From assembly GCF_029871205.1 (NCBI RefSeq), contig NZ_SSOJ01000141.1, forward strand, positions 26,682-90,681: DNA of 64,000 nucleotides, in the 5' to 3' direction. A program made the position numbers and the translations under genes. Below the pieces are notes generated by a model. It did not search any database. It had not been told where the DNA came from and saw only the letters and a list, made by a program, of their open reading frames with translations. Shown here piece by piece: positions 1-9,299 of this stretch (the stretch's first letter is position 1; every line of letters starts with the position of its first letter). Source of the stretch: Pseudomonas sp. BN417 (lineage in GTDB: Bacteria; Pseudomonadota; Gammaproteobacteria; Pseudomonadales; Pseudomonadaceae).

Positions 1-196
1 CGATGAGCGCCTGAGCGCGAAGCGATCAGGCCGGGGCGCAGGGCGGGGGCCGGGGGAGAGGGCCGCATCCAGCTGCACGGCGCCAATCAATGGCGATCAG
101 ACAATCTTGCCAATCCAGCGCGAATCCAATGCCTCCCCCGAAAATCCGCGATGAACCTTTTTTTGCTTCCACCCCAAGGGTCGCGCGTGGCTGCCC

Positions 197-261
197 GTAG
201 GGTGCGCCATGCGCACCGGCAATCCCGCGCGGAGGGTTCGGTGCGCGCAGCGCACCCTACG
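197..261. repeat. Palindromic intergenic repeat (GTAGGGTGCGC family)
   Basis: The arms GTAGGGTGCGC and GCGCACCCTAC face each other across about 40 bases, with further short inverted pieces inside. The same arms recur at 61794-61855, and a half copy lies near 56906. The rest of positions 1-331 shows no convincing gene; it may hold the end of a gene outside the window. Confidence 0.6.
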
Positions 262-331
262 TGGGTTCGTCGCCTGAACATGACCAGCGTGCTGCTAGTC
301 TGAAAAAGGGAAAGTCTCCGAGGATGCAGCT

Positions 332-616
332 ATGACCGAAGAGAACGAATCCAACCGCCACCTGCTTGAAGTGCGCCAGTCGCCCCTCTTCCGCTGGGCC
401 CAGGGGCTGCAATGGTTCGGGGTGGTGATGTTCCTGATGGCGGTGGGCCTGGCGGTGTTCAGCAATGTCACCGAGGCCGCTGGCGGCGTCACCCTGATCG
501 CCGTGTTCGGCATGCTCGGCCTGCTGTCGCTGGTGCCGGCGCGCTTCATCCTCACGGTGTACCTGATGAGCCCCGACAAGAAAGGCGGCAAGGAGCCACC
601 GGCCGGCCAGCGCTAG
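332..616 (+). CDS. Small two-helix membrane protein, unknown function
   Basis: This 94-residue protein has a polar N-terminus of about 27 residues and two hydrophobic stretches (about 28-48 and 52-75), each long enough to cross the membrane. A short Lys/Gly-rich polar tail follows. A GAGGA ribosome site sits 7 bases before the ATG. No enzyme motif is visible. It lies 87 bases upstream of another small membrane protein read the same way, so the two may be co-transcribed. I do not recognise the family. Confidence 0.6.
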   Translation: MTEENESNRHLLEVRQSPLFRWAQGLQWFGVVMFLMAVGLAVFSNVTEAAGGVTLIAVFGMLGLLSLVPARFILTVYLMSPDKKGGKEPPAGQR

Positions 617-703
617 GCTGCGCACCGACCGCTCATCCCGTCGGCTGAACGCCGCGCTCCCGCCGCCAGTCAAGTTTCAAACCAACACGGGAGGATTCGA
701 ACC

Positions 704-1015
704 ATGGATAACCAATGGCAGATCATGGGCCCGGCGTACGAGCAGAACGTCGAGGGCTGGGAGCGGGCAGGCTCCATCATTTCCGGCCTGCTCATGGCGC
801 GTCGCGGCTTTCAACGTGGTGGCCTCGGGGGCATCTGGAACCTTGGCATGGGCGCCTTCCTGTTGCTGCGCGGGGTGACCGGCCATTGCTACATGAAGGA
901 AGTGCTGCACGACCGCCATGAAGCCCTGCGCCAGTTGCGTACCGACCTGGAACGCCTGCAGCGCGCAGTGGACAGGCTCAGCAAGGAAACGGCGGCCAAG
1001 GCGCCGCAGGCCTGA
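704..1015 (+). CDS. YgaP/DUF2892-like membrane protein
   Basis: A 103-residue protein. The middle has a Gly-rich stretch followed by N-x-x-MG-x(3)-LLRGVTGHC (about residues 47-66), the signature seen in inner-membrane DUF2892 (YgaP-like) domains. The last 35 residues are predicted to be a charged amphipathic or coiled-coil helix. GGAGG lies 9 bases before the ATG. The DUF2892 assignment rests on the RGxTGHC motif. The function is unknown; the family is small and membrane embedded. Confidence 0.6.
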   Translation: MDNQWQIMGPAYEQNVEGWERAGSIISGLLMARRGFQRGGLGGIWNLGMGAFLLLRGVTGHCYMKEVLHDRHEALRQLRTDLERLQRAVDRLSKETAAKAPQA

Positions 1016-1036
1016 GCCGGCCCTTCCCGGTATCGG

Positions 1037-1810
1037 TCAATGGGGGTGCAGCAACAGCGCGAACAGCTCGGCGTGGCCGCTGACATTGAGCTTGTTGTAG
1101 AGGTTGCGCCGATGCACCTTCACCGTCTCCGGTGAAATCCCCAGGCGCTGGGCAATGGCCTTGCTGGAAAAGCCCTGGAGAATCAGCCGGGCGGTTTCCA
1201 TCTCGCGCTCGGTCAGACGCGCATCGAACCGCCCCAGGATGGTGGCCAGGTCGCTGGCCATCGCCTCGTTCACCGGGGCTTCCGGGGGCATGAGCTGGAC
1301 GTGCCTGCGCATGGCCGCCAGCACCCAGTCGCGCACGCACAGCAGACGCCCGAATTCGTCAGCGGCGAATACCTGCTCGCGCCCCAGCGAGAGGCCGAGC
1401 ACCGCATCGTCGAGGTTGCAGATGAACTGCAGCTCACCACCGCCGACCACGCTGCGGAAGTAGCTCAGGTAGTACTCGCTTTGCTGGAACTGGTCCGGCG
1501 CAACCGACTCCAGGCTGTGCAGGCCATCGGCGATGCCGTTGCAGGCGGCCAGGTAGAACGGGTCGAGCAGGTACCGGCCGGCACAGTAGTCCGCCAGGTC
1601 CTCGCGCTCGTCCGGCCCGCCGCGGAACTCGAAGTCGGCCAGCAGGTGCGGCACCCGGCCCGGACGCATCAGCGCCACCAGGGCGTTGTCCAGGGGCACC
1701 AGCAGCCGCAGCGTATCCACCAGGCTGCGCCAGAACGCGTCCCGCCCGAGGCTGGCGAAAACACGCGCCAGCCCCTGATGCACCGGTAGTTCCTTCAACA
1801 AGGCTTCCAC
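1037..1810 (-). CDS. LuxR-family transcriptional regulator
   Basis: A 257-residue protein with a C-terminal LuxR-type helix-turn-helix (about residues 195-250): LTEREMETARLILQG, then SSKAIAQRLGISPETVKVHRRN, the recognition helix region. The N-terminal 180 residues are a sensor-like region without a recognised receiver Asp cluster, so this is not a classic two-component regulator. It starts at a GTG. It reads away from the PotF-like binding protein gene at 1922, with a 111-base spacer that could hold both promoters, so control of that gene and of the peptidase after it is likely but inferred. Confidence 0.8.
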   Translation of the reverse strand: MEALLKELPVHQGLARVFASLGRDAFWRSLVDTLRLLVPLDNALVALMRPGRVPHLLADFEFRGGPDEREDLADYCAGRYLLDPFYLAACNGIADGLHSLESVAPDQFQQSEYYLSYFRSVVGGGELQFICNLDDAVLGLSLGREQVFAADEFGRLLCVRDWVLAAMRRHVQLMPPEAPVNEAMASDLATILGRFDARLTEREMETARLILQGFSSKAIAQRLGISPETVKVHRRNLYNKLNVSGHAELFALLLHPH

Positions 1811-1921
1811 TCTCTACCCCTTTCGCATAACCCGTGATGGGAATGTGCAGCGCCACCTCCGACCTCTAGCCTCGGGACTCTCGACCACCAGGGGCCTGCC
1901 GCAGGCCAGGAGTGCCGCATC

Positions 1922-3031
1922 ATGCTTCGTCACCGCTCGTACCTCAACCTCGGACTTGGCGCATGCCTGTCGGCATGGCTGTCGACCGCCGGCGCCGCGA
2001 CCGAAGCGCCCAGCGTGCACGTGTACAACTGGTACGACTACATAGGCCCCACCACCCTGGCGGACTTCAAGCGCGACACCGGGATCAAACCGATCTACGA
2101 CGTGTTCGACAGTGCCGAGGTGCTGGAAGGCAAACTGCTCACCGGCGGCAGCGGCTATGACGTGGTGGTGGCGAGCAACTTCAGCCTGCCGACCCTGATC
2201 GCCGCCGGCGTCCTCGAGCCACTGGACCGGGAACGGTTGCCCAACCTGAAGAACCTGGATCCCGAACTGCTGGCCAAGCTGGCCGTCAACGATCCGGACA
2301 ACCGCTATGCCGTGCCTTACCTCTGGGGCACCAACGGCATCGGCTACAACGTCGACAAGGTCCGCGCCGTGCTCGGCGACCAGGCGCCGGTGAATTCCTG
2401 GGGCCTGCTGTTCAAGGAAGAGAACCTGGCCAAACTCAGCCAGTGCGGCGTGGCGATGCTCGACTCACCGTCCGAGGTACTGCCCATCGCCCTGCATTAC
2501 CTGGGACTGCCGCCCAACAGCACCCGGCCGGAGGACTACGAGAAGGCCGAGGCGTTGCTGCTCAAGCTGCGCCCCCATATCGCCTACTTCAACTCCTCCA
2601 AGTTCATCACCGACCTGTCCAACGGCGACATCTGCGTGGCCCTGGGCTGGTCCGGCGGCATGCTGGAAGCCAAGACCAATGCCGAACAGGCCGGCAATGG
2701 CGTGAAGGTCGAATACAGCCTGCCGGCCGAAGGCGCGCCCGTCTGGTTCGACACCCTGGTGTTGCTGAAGGCGGCGCCGCATCCGCAGCAGGGCCTGGCA
2801 TTCATCGACTACCTCCTGCGCCCGGAAGTCATCGCGCCGATTTCCGAGTTCCTCAACTATCCCAACGGCAATCTCAGCGCCACCCCGATGGTCGCCGCGG
2901 CGACCCGCAACAATCCCGACGTGTATCCGCCGGCCGACGCCATGGCCAGGCTGTTCACCCTCCAGCCGCTGCCGAAGAAGGCCGAACGCCTGCGCACCCG
3001 CGTCTGGAGCAAGGTTAAGAGCGGCCAGTAA
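1922..3031 (+). CDS. PotF/SpuD-like periplasmic binding protein, orphan, altered pocket
   Basis: A 369-residue extracytoplasmic solute-binding protein of the putrescine-binding (PotF) type. A signal peptide of about 25 residues ends near STAGA-A. Nearly the whole mature protein aligns by eye with PotF: VYNWYDYI near the start, VFDSAEVLEGKL, NGDICVALGW, and a C-terminal TRVWSKVKSG. Two ligand contacts differ from PotF as I recall it: the Ser after the first Trp is Tyr (NWYDY), and the Asp of W-x-G-D is Gly (GWSGG). The pocket Asp in WFD is kept. No permease or ATPase genes adjoin it; the nearest are at 12319-15201. A P1-family peptidase gene follows after 40 bases. The ligand is probably not plain putrescine. 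Confidence 0.85.
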   Translation: MLRHRSYLNLGLGACLSAWLSTAGAATEAPSVHVYNWYDYIGPTTLADFKRDTGIKPIYDVFDSAEVLEGKLLTGGSGYDVVVASNFSLPTLIAAGVLEPLDRERLPNLKNLDPELLAKLAVNDPDNRYAVPYLWGTNGIGYNVDKVRAVLGDQAPVNSWGLLFKEENLAKLSQCGVAMLDSPSEVLPIALHYLGLPPNSTRPEDYEKAEALLLKLRPHIAYFNSSKFITDLSNGDICVALGWSGGMLEAKTNAEQAGNGVKVEYSLPAEGAPVWFDTLVLLKAAPHPQQGLAFIDYLLRPEVIAPISEFLNYPNGNLSATPMVAAATRNNPDVYPPADAMARLFTLQPLPKKAERLRTRVWSKVKSGQ

Positions 3032-3071
3032 CCCTTCCCTCATCCGCAACCACCCACCATTGAGAACGACG

Positions 3072-4196
3072 ATGAAACCACGTGCCCGAGACCTCGGACT
3101 CCAGTTCGGCCAACTGCAACCCGGCCGCCTCAACGCCATCACCGATGTACCCGGCGTGCGGGTCGGCCATTGCGATATACGCGGCCGAACCGCCGCAGGC
3201 CGCGATATCCAGACCGGCGTCACGGTGATCGAACCGCGCCCGGGATCCACCAACCAGCAGCCCTGCTTCGCCGGTCTGCACATCCTCAACGGCAATGGCG
3301 ATGCCACGGGTCTGGAGTGGATTCGCGAGGCCGGCCTGCTGACCAGCCCGATCGCCTTCACCAATACCCACAGCGTGGGTGTGGTGCGGGACGCCCTGAT
3401 CGCCCTGGACCGCAAGGACCAGCCCGAGGACGGGCGGCTGTACTGGAACATGCCGGTGGTCCTGGAAACCTTCGACGGCCTGCTCAACGACATCAATGGT
3501 TTCCACGTCCATCTCGAGCATGTGGCCGAGGCCCAGGACAACGCCGTGGACGGCCCGGTGACCGAAGGGGCGGTGGGCGGTGGCAGCGGCATGATCTGCC
3601 ATGAGTTCAAGGGCGGCATCGGCACCGCCTCCCGCCGCCTGAGCGAGGAACAGGGCGGCTGGACGGTGGGCGCCATCGTCCAGGCCAACCATGGTGTCCG
3701 CCAGGAACTGCGCGTCGACGGTTATCCGGTGGGCCGCTACATGGAACAGGTGGACTCGCCCTTCCTCAGGGCAAGGCTGCCGCATCCGGGCATGGGTTCG
3801 ATCGTCGTCTGCCTGGCCACCGATGCGCCGCTGCTGCCGCACCAGTGCACGCGCCTCGCCCAGCGCGCCAGCATCGGCCTGGCCCGTACCGGCGGTGGCA
3901 CGGAAGACCATAGCGGCGACATCTTCGTCGCCTTCTCCACCGGCAACCGGCAGCTGCCGGCCCCCGCCTACGAGGCCAAGGGCGCGCCGACCTGCGACAA
4001 CCTGCGCATGGTCAACAATGACCACATCAGCGAGTTGTTCCTCGCCGCAGCCGAGGCCGTGGAAGAAGCCATCATCAATGCGATGCTGGCCTCCCCCACC
4101 ACCGAGGGCAACGGTCACCGGGTGCCGGGACTGGATGTCGAGACCCTGACCCGCGCCCTGCACCAGGCCGGCTGGCCGGGCGCCAAGCCGGCATGA
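3072..4196 (+). CDS. P1-family peptidase (DmpA/BapA-like aminopeptidase)
   Basis: A 374-residue N-terminal-nucleophile hydrolase of the DmpA/BapA family. Known members cut themselves before a Ser and release N-terminal D-, L- or beta-amino acids from short peptides, amides or esters. Visible family features are ITDVPGVRVGH at the start, a Gly-rich stretch GAVGGGSGM near the middle, a GMGSIVV stretch that probably holds the self-cleavage Gly-Ser, and RTGGGTEDHSGDIFVAFSTGN. No signal peptide is seen. The ATG at 3072 is preferred over a TTG 12 bases upstream, which falls in the GAGAAC-like ribosome site. Co-transcription with the binding protein suggests it acts on an imported amide or peptide. 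Confidence 0.8.
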   Translation: MKPRARDLGLQFGQLQPGRLNAITDVPGVRVGHCDIRGRTAAGRDIQTGVTVIEPRPGSTNQQPCFAGLHILNGNGDATGLEWIREAGLLTSPIAFTNTHSVGVVRDALIALDRKDQPEDGRLYWNMPVVLETFDGLLNDINGFHVHLEHVAEAQDNAVDGPVTEGAVGGGSGMICHEFKGGIGTASRRLSEEQGGWTVGAIVQANHGVRQELRVDGYPVGRYMEQVDSPFLRARLPHPGMGSIVVCLATDAPLLPHQCTRLAQRASIGLARTGGGTEDHSGDIFVAFSTGNRQLPAPAYEAKGAPTCDNLRMVNNDHISELFLAAAEAVEEAIINAMLASPTTEGNGHRVPGLDVETLTRALHQAGWPGAKPA

Positions 4197-4221
4197 CGCG
4201 CTAGCCACGAGCCGGAAGCCC

Positions 4222-4277
4222 CGTAGGAGCGAGCTTGCTCGCGAAATGAGCCCCTTCGCCAGCAAGCTGGCTCCTGC
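4222..4277. repeat. REP-like palindrome (TAGGAGCGAGCTTGCTCGCG family)
   Basis: GTAGGAGCGAGCTTGCTCGCGAA is followed by an imperfect inverted partner, TTCGCCAGCAAGCTGGCTCCTGCA. It sits between convergent genes. A second copy of this family is at 33418-33484. Confidence 0.75.
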
Positions 4278-4305
4278 AGAAGTTCCCTACCGGCCTTTGC
4301 TGGTA

Positions 4306-5103
4306 CTAGAGCTCCCCGTACAGCCGGTCGCTGACCAGCATGTGTCCAGGTGCGTGGGTGATGTAGAGCTCGGGCTCGGCTTCGGCGAGAACCGCCTGGG
4401 GGGTGACGCCGCAGGCCCAGAACAGCGGGATTTCATCTTCGGCCACCGGCACCGGGTCACCATAGTCCGGGGCGGACAGGTCGCGGATGCCGATCAGCGC
4501 CGGGTTGCCGATATGCACCGGCGCGCCGTGGGTCATGGGGAAACGCGCGGTGATCTCGATGGCGCGAACCGCGTCTGCCGCCTTCATCGGACGCATGGAC
4601 ACCACCATCTTGCCGGCCAGGCGTCCGGCCGGACTGGTATCGATGGCGGTGCGGTACATGGCCACGTTGCGCCCAAGTTCGATATGGCGCAGCGGCACAC
4701 CGGCATCCAGCAGGGCCTGCTCGAAGGAGAAGGAACAGCCGATGGCGAACGCGACGAAGTCCGCCTCCCAGAATTCGCCTATGTCGGTCACTTCCTCGAA
4801 GCCCCGTCCGCGGCGGTGGACGCGGTAGCGCGGCAGGTCGCTGCGCACGTCGACGTCCAGGCCGAGCTTCTCGAAATACGGCGAGCCGGGTTCGGTCACG
4901 TCGAGCAGCGGGCAGGACCTGGGGTTGAGCACGCAGAAGCGCAGGAACTCGTCCGCCCAGGACTTCTGCAAGATCACCAGGTTGGCCTGCAGGTGGCGCT
5001 GGCCGAGGCCGCTGGTGTGGCCGTCGTAGTCCCCGCGGCGGATCAGCCGGCGCAGCTCACGGGGGGCGAGTTTGGCGAGTTCGTGCAGGTCTTGTTTGCT
5101 CAT
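4306..5103 (-). CDS. UPF0317/DUF1445 protein, putative hydro-lyase or D-glutamate cyclase-like
   Basis: A 265-residue protein matching UPF0317 over its full length. Features are the N-terminal [15 protein letters not shown], a central [46 protein letters not shown] and a C-terminal [11 protein letters not shown] with ITHAPGHML. These carry conserved Cys and His residues typical of the family. The family is annotated only as putative hydro-lyase in bacteria, but the same domain occurs in the animal D-glutamate cyclase, which forms 5-oxo-D-proline. It lies next to a LysR gene and a 5-oxoprolinase operon, so a role in feeding or resolving 5-oxoproline is a reasonable inference. GGAG lies 7 bases before the ATG. 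Confidence 0.85.
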   Translation of the reverse strand: MSKQDLHELAKLAPRELRRLIRRGDYDGHTSGLGQRHLQANLVILQKSWADEFLRFCVLNPRSCPLLDVTEPGSPYFEKLGLDVDVRSDLPRYRVHRRGRGFEEVTDIGEFWEADFVAFAIGCSFSFEQALLDAGVPLRHIELGRNVAMYRTAIDTSPAGRLAGKMVVSMRPMKAADAVRAIEITARFPMTHGAPVHIGNPALIGIRDLSAPDYGDPVPVAEDEIPLFWACGVTPQAVLAEAEPELYITHAPGHMLVSDRLYGEL

Positions 5104-5199
5104 GGGCCGGCTCCGTTGGGGACTGGCCGATCTTTTAGTCAGCCGGCCGGCCCGACGTCCAACAAGAATTTTCCGGGGGCGGCCATCGGGAAAATTGAA

Positions 5200-6153
5200 T
5201 CAGAGGGAACGCAGGCGTCCCTCGCCCTTCTTCAGCGGGGCCTGGACGAAGCGTTCCTTGCCGACGTTGCCGGCATAGTGCGTCACCACCGCCTTGCTCA
5301 CTTCCACCACCTCGTCCACCAGCTCCAGCCCGGTGCCGCCGCGCCAGGACACCACCAGCGGCAGGCTCGGCGGCGGCGGGCCGATGCGCAGTATGGTCAG
5401 CTCGCCACGCTCCAGTTCCTGGCTCACCAGGGCCGGCGGCAAGGCGCCGATGCCGAAGCCGTCGCGCAACAGGCGGGTCATGGCCGCCACCGAGTTGACG
5501 CAGTTCAGGCGCGGCGCCGCCACACCGTTGGCATGCAGCAGGCTGAGCACATCCTGGTGCGGCCGCGAATGCTTGGAGAAGGTCACCACCCGCTCGCTGG
5601 CGAGCTCCGCCAGGGTGGCGTAGTCGCGGTGGTAGATGGAACCGGTGGACACTATCCAGCACAGCGGATAGCTGCCCAGTTCGAGGTTGAGCACCGACTC
5701 GTGGCGCAACGGGTCGGTCTGGAAGATCAGATCCAGGTAGCCCTTCTGCAACTGCTCGGACAGGTTGCGCGCGGTGTCGGCCATCAGCTCGATCTCCACC
5801 GCCGGGAACAGCTCCATCACCCTGGCGACCAGCGGGCTGAGCCAGGTATGGATCACGGTATCCATGGCGCCGATGCGGATGCGCCCCTGGGTGGTGGCGC
5901 TGGTATCGATGGACTGCTTGAGCGCATGCATGGTGTCCATCATCTGCTCGGCGTATTCCAGCACCTTGTGCCCTTCGGGCGTCAGGGTCACACCCCGGGA
6001 GTCGCGCACGAACAGCTTCACGCCCAGCTCGTCTTCCAGTACGGCAATGCGGCTGGAGATGGACGCCTGGGTACTGAACAGCTTCTCGGCGGTCAAGCGA
6101 AAGCTTTTCAGGCGGGCGACCCAGACGAAGGTTTCAAGGAACTTCAGGTTCAT
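5200..6153 (-). CDS. LysR-family regulator of the 5-oxoproline module
   Basis: A 317-residue LysR regulator. The N-terminal winged helix-turn-helix starts MNLKFLETFVWVARLKSF and contains STQASISSRIAVLEDELGVKLF. The effector domain begins near residue 90 (GRIRIGAMDTVIHTW). The open frame extends 135 codons further upstream, but only the ATG at 6153 gives a canonical LysR N-terminus. It is divergent from the MFS/pxpABC operon and 96 bases upstream of the UPF0317 gene on the same strand. It is therefore the likely regulator of both; this rests on position only. Confidence 0.85.
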   Translation of the reverse strand: MNLKFLETFVWVARLKSFRLTAEKLFSTQASISSRIAVLEDELGVKLFVRDSRGVTLTPEGHKVLEYAEQMMDTMHALKQSIDTSATTQGRIRIGAMDTVIHTWLSPLVARVMELFPAVEIELMADTARNLSEQLQKGYLDLIFQTDPLRHESVLNLELGSYPLCWIVSTGSIYHRDYATLAELASERVVTFSKHSRPHQDVLSLLHANGVAAPRLNCVNSVAAMTRLLRDGFGIGALPPALVSQELERGELTILRIGPPPPSLPLVVSWRGGTGLELVDEVVEVSKAVVTHYAGNVGKERFVQAPLKKGEGRLRSL

Positions 6154-6448
6154 GGCGGTTTCCAGCGAGCAAGGGGCCAAGCGGTGCGAAGGTGGAAAGA
6201 TACAGTAGATTCCAGCACTTCCTGTGCCAGCCAGCCTAGGCGAACGACGAACGCCGTATCCGCCAGGCCGCGCATCATCGATCCGGGCAACTGCATCCGG
6301 GTATCGGAATTTCTTATCTCCCGCGGCCGTTTTAATTAGTTGGACGCACTCGCCAGCCCCGCTCAAGAATCCGGCCACAGGCTGCGGGCACCGACTCCGC
6401 ATCCACCGAATGCTCATACAACGCCAAGAACAGCGATCGGAGAACCCC
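6154..6448. promoter_or_regulatory. Divergent LysR/MFS intergenic control region
   Basis: This 295-base spacer separates the leftward LysR gene from the rightward MFS transporter. It has a relatively AT-rich patch (TTTTAATTAGTTGG near 6330), a plausible place for the transporter promoter. No clear LysR box could be fixed by eye. Confidence 0.4.
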
Positions 6449-7732
6449 ATGGAAAAACACGCGACCCAAGCGGGCGGCCTGGATGTGGACCAGGGCGGCC
6501 ATTTCGGCTGGTACCGGGCCCTGAACAAGCAGGAACGACGCACCTTCTGGAGCTGCAAGATAGGCTACGGCCTGGACGGCATGGACACCCAGATGCTCAG
6601 CTTCGTCATCCCCACCCTGATCGCCATCTGGGGCATCACCACCGGCGAGGCCGGCTTCATCCACACCCTGACCCTGATTGCCTCCGCCGCTGGCGGCTGG
6701 ATCGCCGGCATCCTCTCCGACCGCATCGGCCGCGTCCTGACCCTGCAGCTGACGGTACTCTGGTTCGCCTTCTTCACCTTCCTCTGCGGCCTTGCGCAGA
6801 ACTATGAGCAACTGCTGATCGCCCGCACCCTGATGGGCTTCGGCTTCGGTGGCGAATGGACCGCCGGCGCGGTACTGATCGGCGAAGTGATCAAGGCCAA
6901 GGATCGCGGCAAGGCCGTGGGCCTGGTGCAGTCCGGCTGGGCCATCGGCTGGGGCATGACCGCCATCCTCTACTCCCTGATGTTCAGCCTGCTGCCGCCG
7001 GAAGACGCCTGGCGCGCGCTGTTCCTGCTGGGCCTGCTGCCCGCCCTGTTCGTCATGGTGGTGCGTCGCCTGGTGAAGGAACCGGAAATCTACAAGGAAG
7101 CGCAGAAGCACAACCAGGGCGCGGAGCACGTCAGCTTCTATGAGATCTTCGCCCCGGGCATGCTCAGCATCACCCTGCGCGCCTCCTTGCTGACCACTGG
7201 CGCCCTGGGTGGCTACTACGCCATCACCTCCTGGCTGCCGACCTTCCTCAAGACCGAGCGTGGCCTGACTGTCCTGGGCACCGGCGGCTACCTGGCCATG
7301 GTCATCGTCGGCTCCTATGTCGGCTACGTGATCAGCGCCTTCCTCACCGACCTGATCGGCCGCAAGAAGAACTTCATCCTCTTCGCCGTCGGCTCCTTCG
7401 TCGTGGTCCTGCTCTACACCCAACTGCCGGTGAGCAACGCCGCCATGCTCTGGCTGGGCTTCCCCCTGGGCTTCTTCGCCTCGGGCATCTTCAGCGGCAT
7501 GGGCTCCTTCCTCACCGAACTCTTCCCCACCCGCATCCGTGGTTCGGGCCAGGGCTTCTGCTACAACTCGGGCCGCGCCATCGCCGCGCTGTTTCCCATG
7601 CTGATCGGCATGATCAGCGAGCATGTCCCGCTCAGCCTGGGCATCGGCGGGTTCGCCGCGGTGTCCTACGGGGTGGTGATCCTCGCGGCCCTCAGCCTGC
7701 CGGAAACCCGCGGCAAGCAACTCGAGATCTGA
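6449..7732 (+). CDS. MFS transporter, probable 5-oxoproline or related acid importer
   Basis: A 427-residue major facilitator with about 12 membrane helices. MFS loop signatures are visible: [13 protein letters not shown] after helix 2, and [11 protein letters not shown] in the second half. [16 protein letters not shown] resembles the sugar/organic-acid:H+ symporters (NanT/AAHS-like). The ATG at 6449 has a CGGAGAA ribosome site just before it; the open frame reaches further upstream but without a usable site. It is the first gene before pxpABC (114 bases), so 5-oxoproline or a relative is the likely cargo, inferred from context. Confidence 0.85.
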   Translation: MEKHATQAGGLDVDQGGHFGWYRALNKQERRTFWSCKIGYGLDGMDTQMLSFVIPTLIAIWGITTGEAGFIHTLTLIASAAGGWIAGILSDRIGRVLTLQLTVLWFAFFTFLCGLAQNYEQLLIARTLMGFGFGGEWTAGAVLIGEVIKAKDRGKAVGLVQSGWAIGWGMTAILYSLMFSLLPPEDAWRALFLLGLLPALFVMVVRRLVKEPEIYKEAQKHNQGAEHVSFYEIFAPGMLSITLRASLLTTGALGGYYAITSWLPTFLKTERGLTVLGTGGYLAMVIVGSYVGYVISAFLTDLIGRKKNFILFAVGSFVVVLLYTQLPVSNAAMLWLGFPLGFFASGIFSGMGSFLTELFPTRIRGSGQGFCYNSGRAIAALFPMLIGMISEHVPLSLGIGGFAAVSYGVVILAALSLPETRGKQLEI

Positions 7733-7845
7733 CCGGCAATACCCCTGCTCCCCACTGGCGGCCAGCGCATTGGCCGCCAACGGGACGGCTTTGCCTCCAT
7801 GAAAACCCTCCGCGCCCGGACGGGCCCGTACCTGAAGGACTGACC

Positions 7846-8589
7846 ATGAGCAGCCTGCTGTTGAATTGCGATATCGGCGAAAGCTTCGGCGCCTGGACCA
7901 TGGGCCTGGATGCCGAGGTGATGCCGCTGATCGACTGCGCCAACATTGCGTGCGGCTTCCACGCCGGCGACCCCGGCACCATGCGCCGCACCATCGCCCT
8001 GGCGGTGCAGCACCAGGTAAGCATCGGCGCCCATCCCGGCTACCCGGACCTGGTGGGCTTCGGCCGCCGCTCCCTGGCCTGCTCGCCGGCCGAAGTGGAA
8101 GACCTGATGCTCTACCAGATCGGCGCCCTCGACGGCCTCTGCCGCGCCCAGGGGGCTCGCGTCAGCTACGTGAAGCCCCACGGCGCGCTGTACCAGGACA
8201 TGATGCGCGACCCGGCCATACTCGCCGCCGTGATGCGCGCCGTGGCCGCCTATGACGCACAACTGCCGCTGATGCTGATGAGCACCCGCGACAACAGCGC
8301 GGCCCAGGCCATCGGCGACGAACACGGCGTGACCCTGTGGTTCGAGGCTTTCGCTGACCGCGCCTATGACGGTGACGGCTACCTGGTGTCGCGCAGCCTG
8401 CCCGGTGCGGTGCACCACGACCCCGAGCAGGTGGTGGCCCAGGCCCTCACCCTGGCCCGCGGTGAGCCGCTCCTGGCCAGCGACGGCAGTGACCTGCCGC
8501 TGAAGGCCCATACCCTCTGCGTACACGGCGACAACCCGGGCTCGGTTGCCGCTGTCAAACGCATACGTGAAGCGCTGGAGGCCCAATGA
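7846..8589 (+). CDS. pxpA: 5-oxoprolinase subunit A (LamB/YcsF family)
   Basis: A 247-residue LamB/YcsF protein. With PxpB and PxpC it forms the bacterial ATP-dependent 5-oxoprolinase, opening 5-oxo-L-proline to glutamate in the cytoplasm. Family hallmarks are [10 protein letters not shown] at the start, [25 protein letters not shown], and [17 protein letters not shown] lies 6 bases before the ATG. Its stop overlaps the pxpB start in an ATGA arrangement, pointing to translational coupling. Length is normal for the family. Confidence 0.93.
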   Translation: MSSLLLNCDIGESFGAWTMGLDAEVMPLIDCANIACGFHAGDPGTMRRTIALAVQHQVSIGAHPGYPDLVGFGRRSLACSPAEVEDLMLYQIGALDGLCRAQGARVSYVKPHGALYQDMMRDPAILAAVMRAVAAYDAQLPLMLMSTRDNSAAQAIGDEHGVTLWFEAFADRAYDGDGYLVSRSLPGAVHHDPEQVVAQALTLARGEPLLASDGSDLPLKAHTLCVHGDNPGSVAAVKRIREALEAQ

Positions 8590-9299
8590 GCACCCCGCAA
8601 CTGCGCATCGAAGTGGCGGCTATCGACGCCTTCATCCTGCGCCTGTTCGAGCGCATCGACGAAGCCAACATGCCCTGGCTGCTGGCCGCCGGCTCCCGCC
8701 TGCGCGAAGCCTTCGGCCCCGCCCTGGTGGACCTGGTGCCTTCGTACACCACCCTCCTGCTGCATTACGACATGCAACAGCTGGACCCGCGCCAGGCCCG
8801 CGAGCTGATCGCCAGCGCCCTCACCGACCTCAGCCCGGAAACCCGCGCCGGCGGCCGTAGCCACAGCATTCCCACCTGGTACGACCCACGCGTGGGCCCG
8901 GACCTGGAGCCCCTGGCACGGCGCAAGAACATGAGTGTGGCGGAGCTGGTGCAACGCCACAGCCAGCGCGAGTACCAGGTGTTCGCCCTGGGCTTCACCC
9001 CCGGTTTCGCCTTCATGGGCCTGGTAGAGGAAGCCCTCGCGGCGCCGCGCCTGACCACCCCGCGCAAGCGCATCGCCCCTGGCAGCGTCGGTATCGCCGA
9101 GCGCCAGACGGCGGTCTACCCGGTGGAAAGCCCCGGCGGCTGGAACCTGCTGGGGCGCACACCGGTGCGCCTGTTCGACCTCGGCCTGGATGGCTACAGC
9201 CTGCTGCAGGCCGGCGACCGGGTGCGCTTCGAGCCCATCGACCACGCCGAATTCATCCGCCTGGGCGGCGACGACACGCCGTTGGAGACCCTGCAATGA
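8586..9299 (+). CDS. pxpB: 5-oxoprolinase subunit B (KipI family)
   Basis: A 237-residue protein of the KipI / allophanate hydrolase subunit 1 family. The motif [15 protein letters not shown] and the following [21 protein letters not shown] are diagnostic, as is [12 protein letters not shown]. It overlaps pxpA and pxpC by 4 bases on each side. In Bacillus the homologue KipI also inhibits a sensor kinase, but here the operon context fits the 5-oxoprolinase subunit. Confidence 0.93.
   Translation: MSTPQLRIEVAAIDAFILRLFERIDEANMPWLLAAGSRLREAFGPALVDLVPSYTTLLLHYDMQQLDPRQARELIASALTDLSPETRAGGRSHSIPTWYDPRVGPDLEPLARRKNMSVAELVQRHSQREYQVFALGFTPGFAFMGLVEEALAAPRLTTPRKRIAPGSVGIAERQTAVYPVESPGGWNLLGRTPVRLFDLGLDGYSLLQAGDRVRFEPIDHAEFIRLGGDDTPLETLQ

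Noticed and set aside
87-281. Leftward 64-codon open frame at the window start
   Set aside because: It runs through a palindromic repeat and has no ribosome site or recognisable motif.
2465-4265. Long leftward open frames opposite the binding protein and peptidase genes
   Set aside because: They mirror well-supported genes on the other strand; long antisense frames are expected in high-GC DNA, and their residue make-up is not protein-like.
6332-7780. 482-codon leftward frame opposite the MFS transporter
   Set aside because: Rich in Gly, Gln, Asp and His, with no motif; a shadow of the MFS gene.
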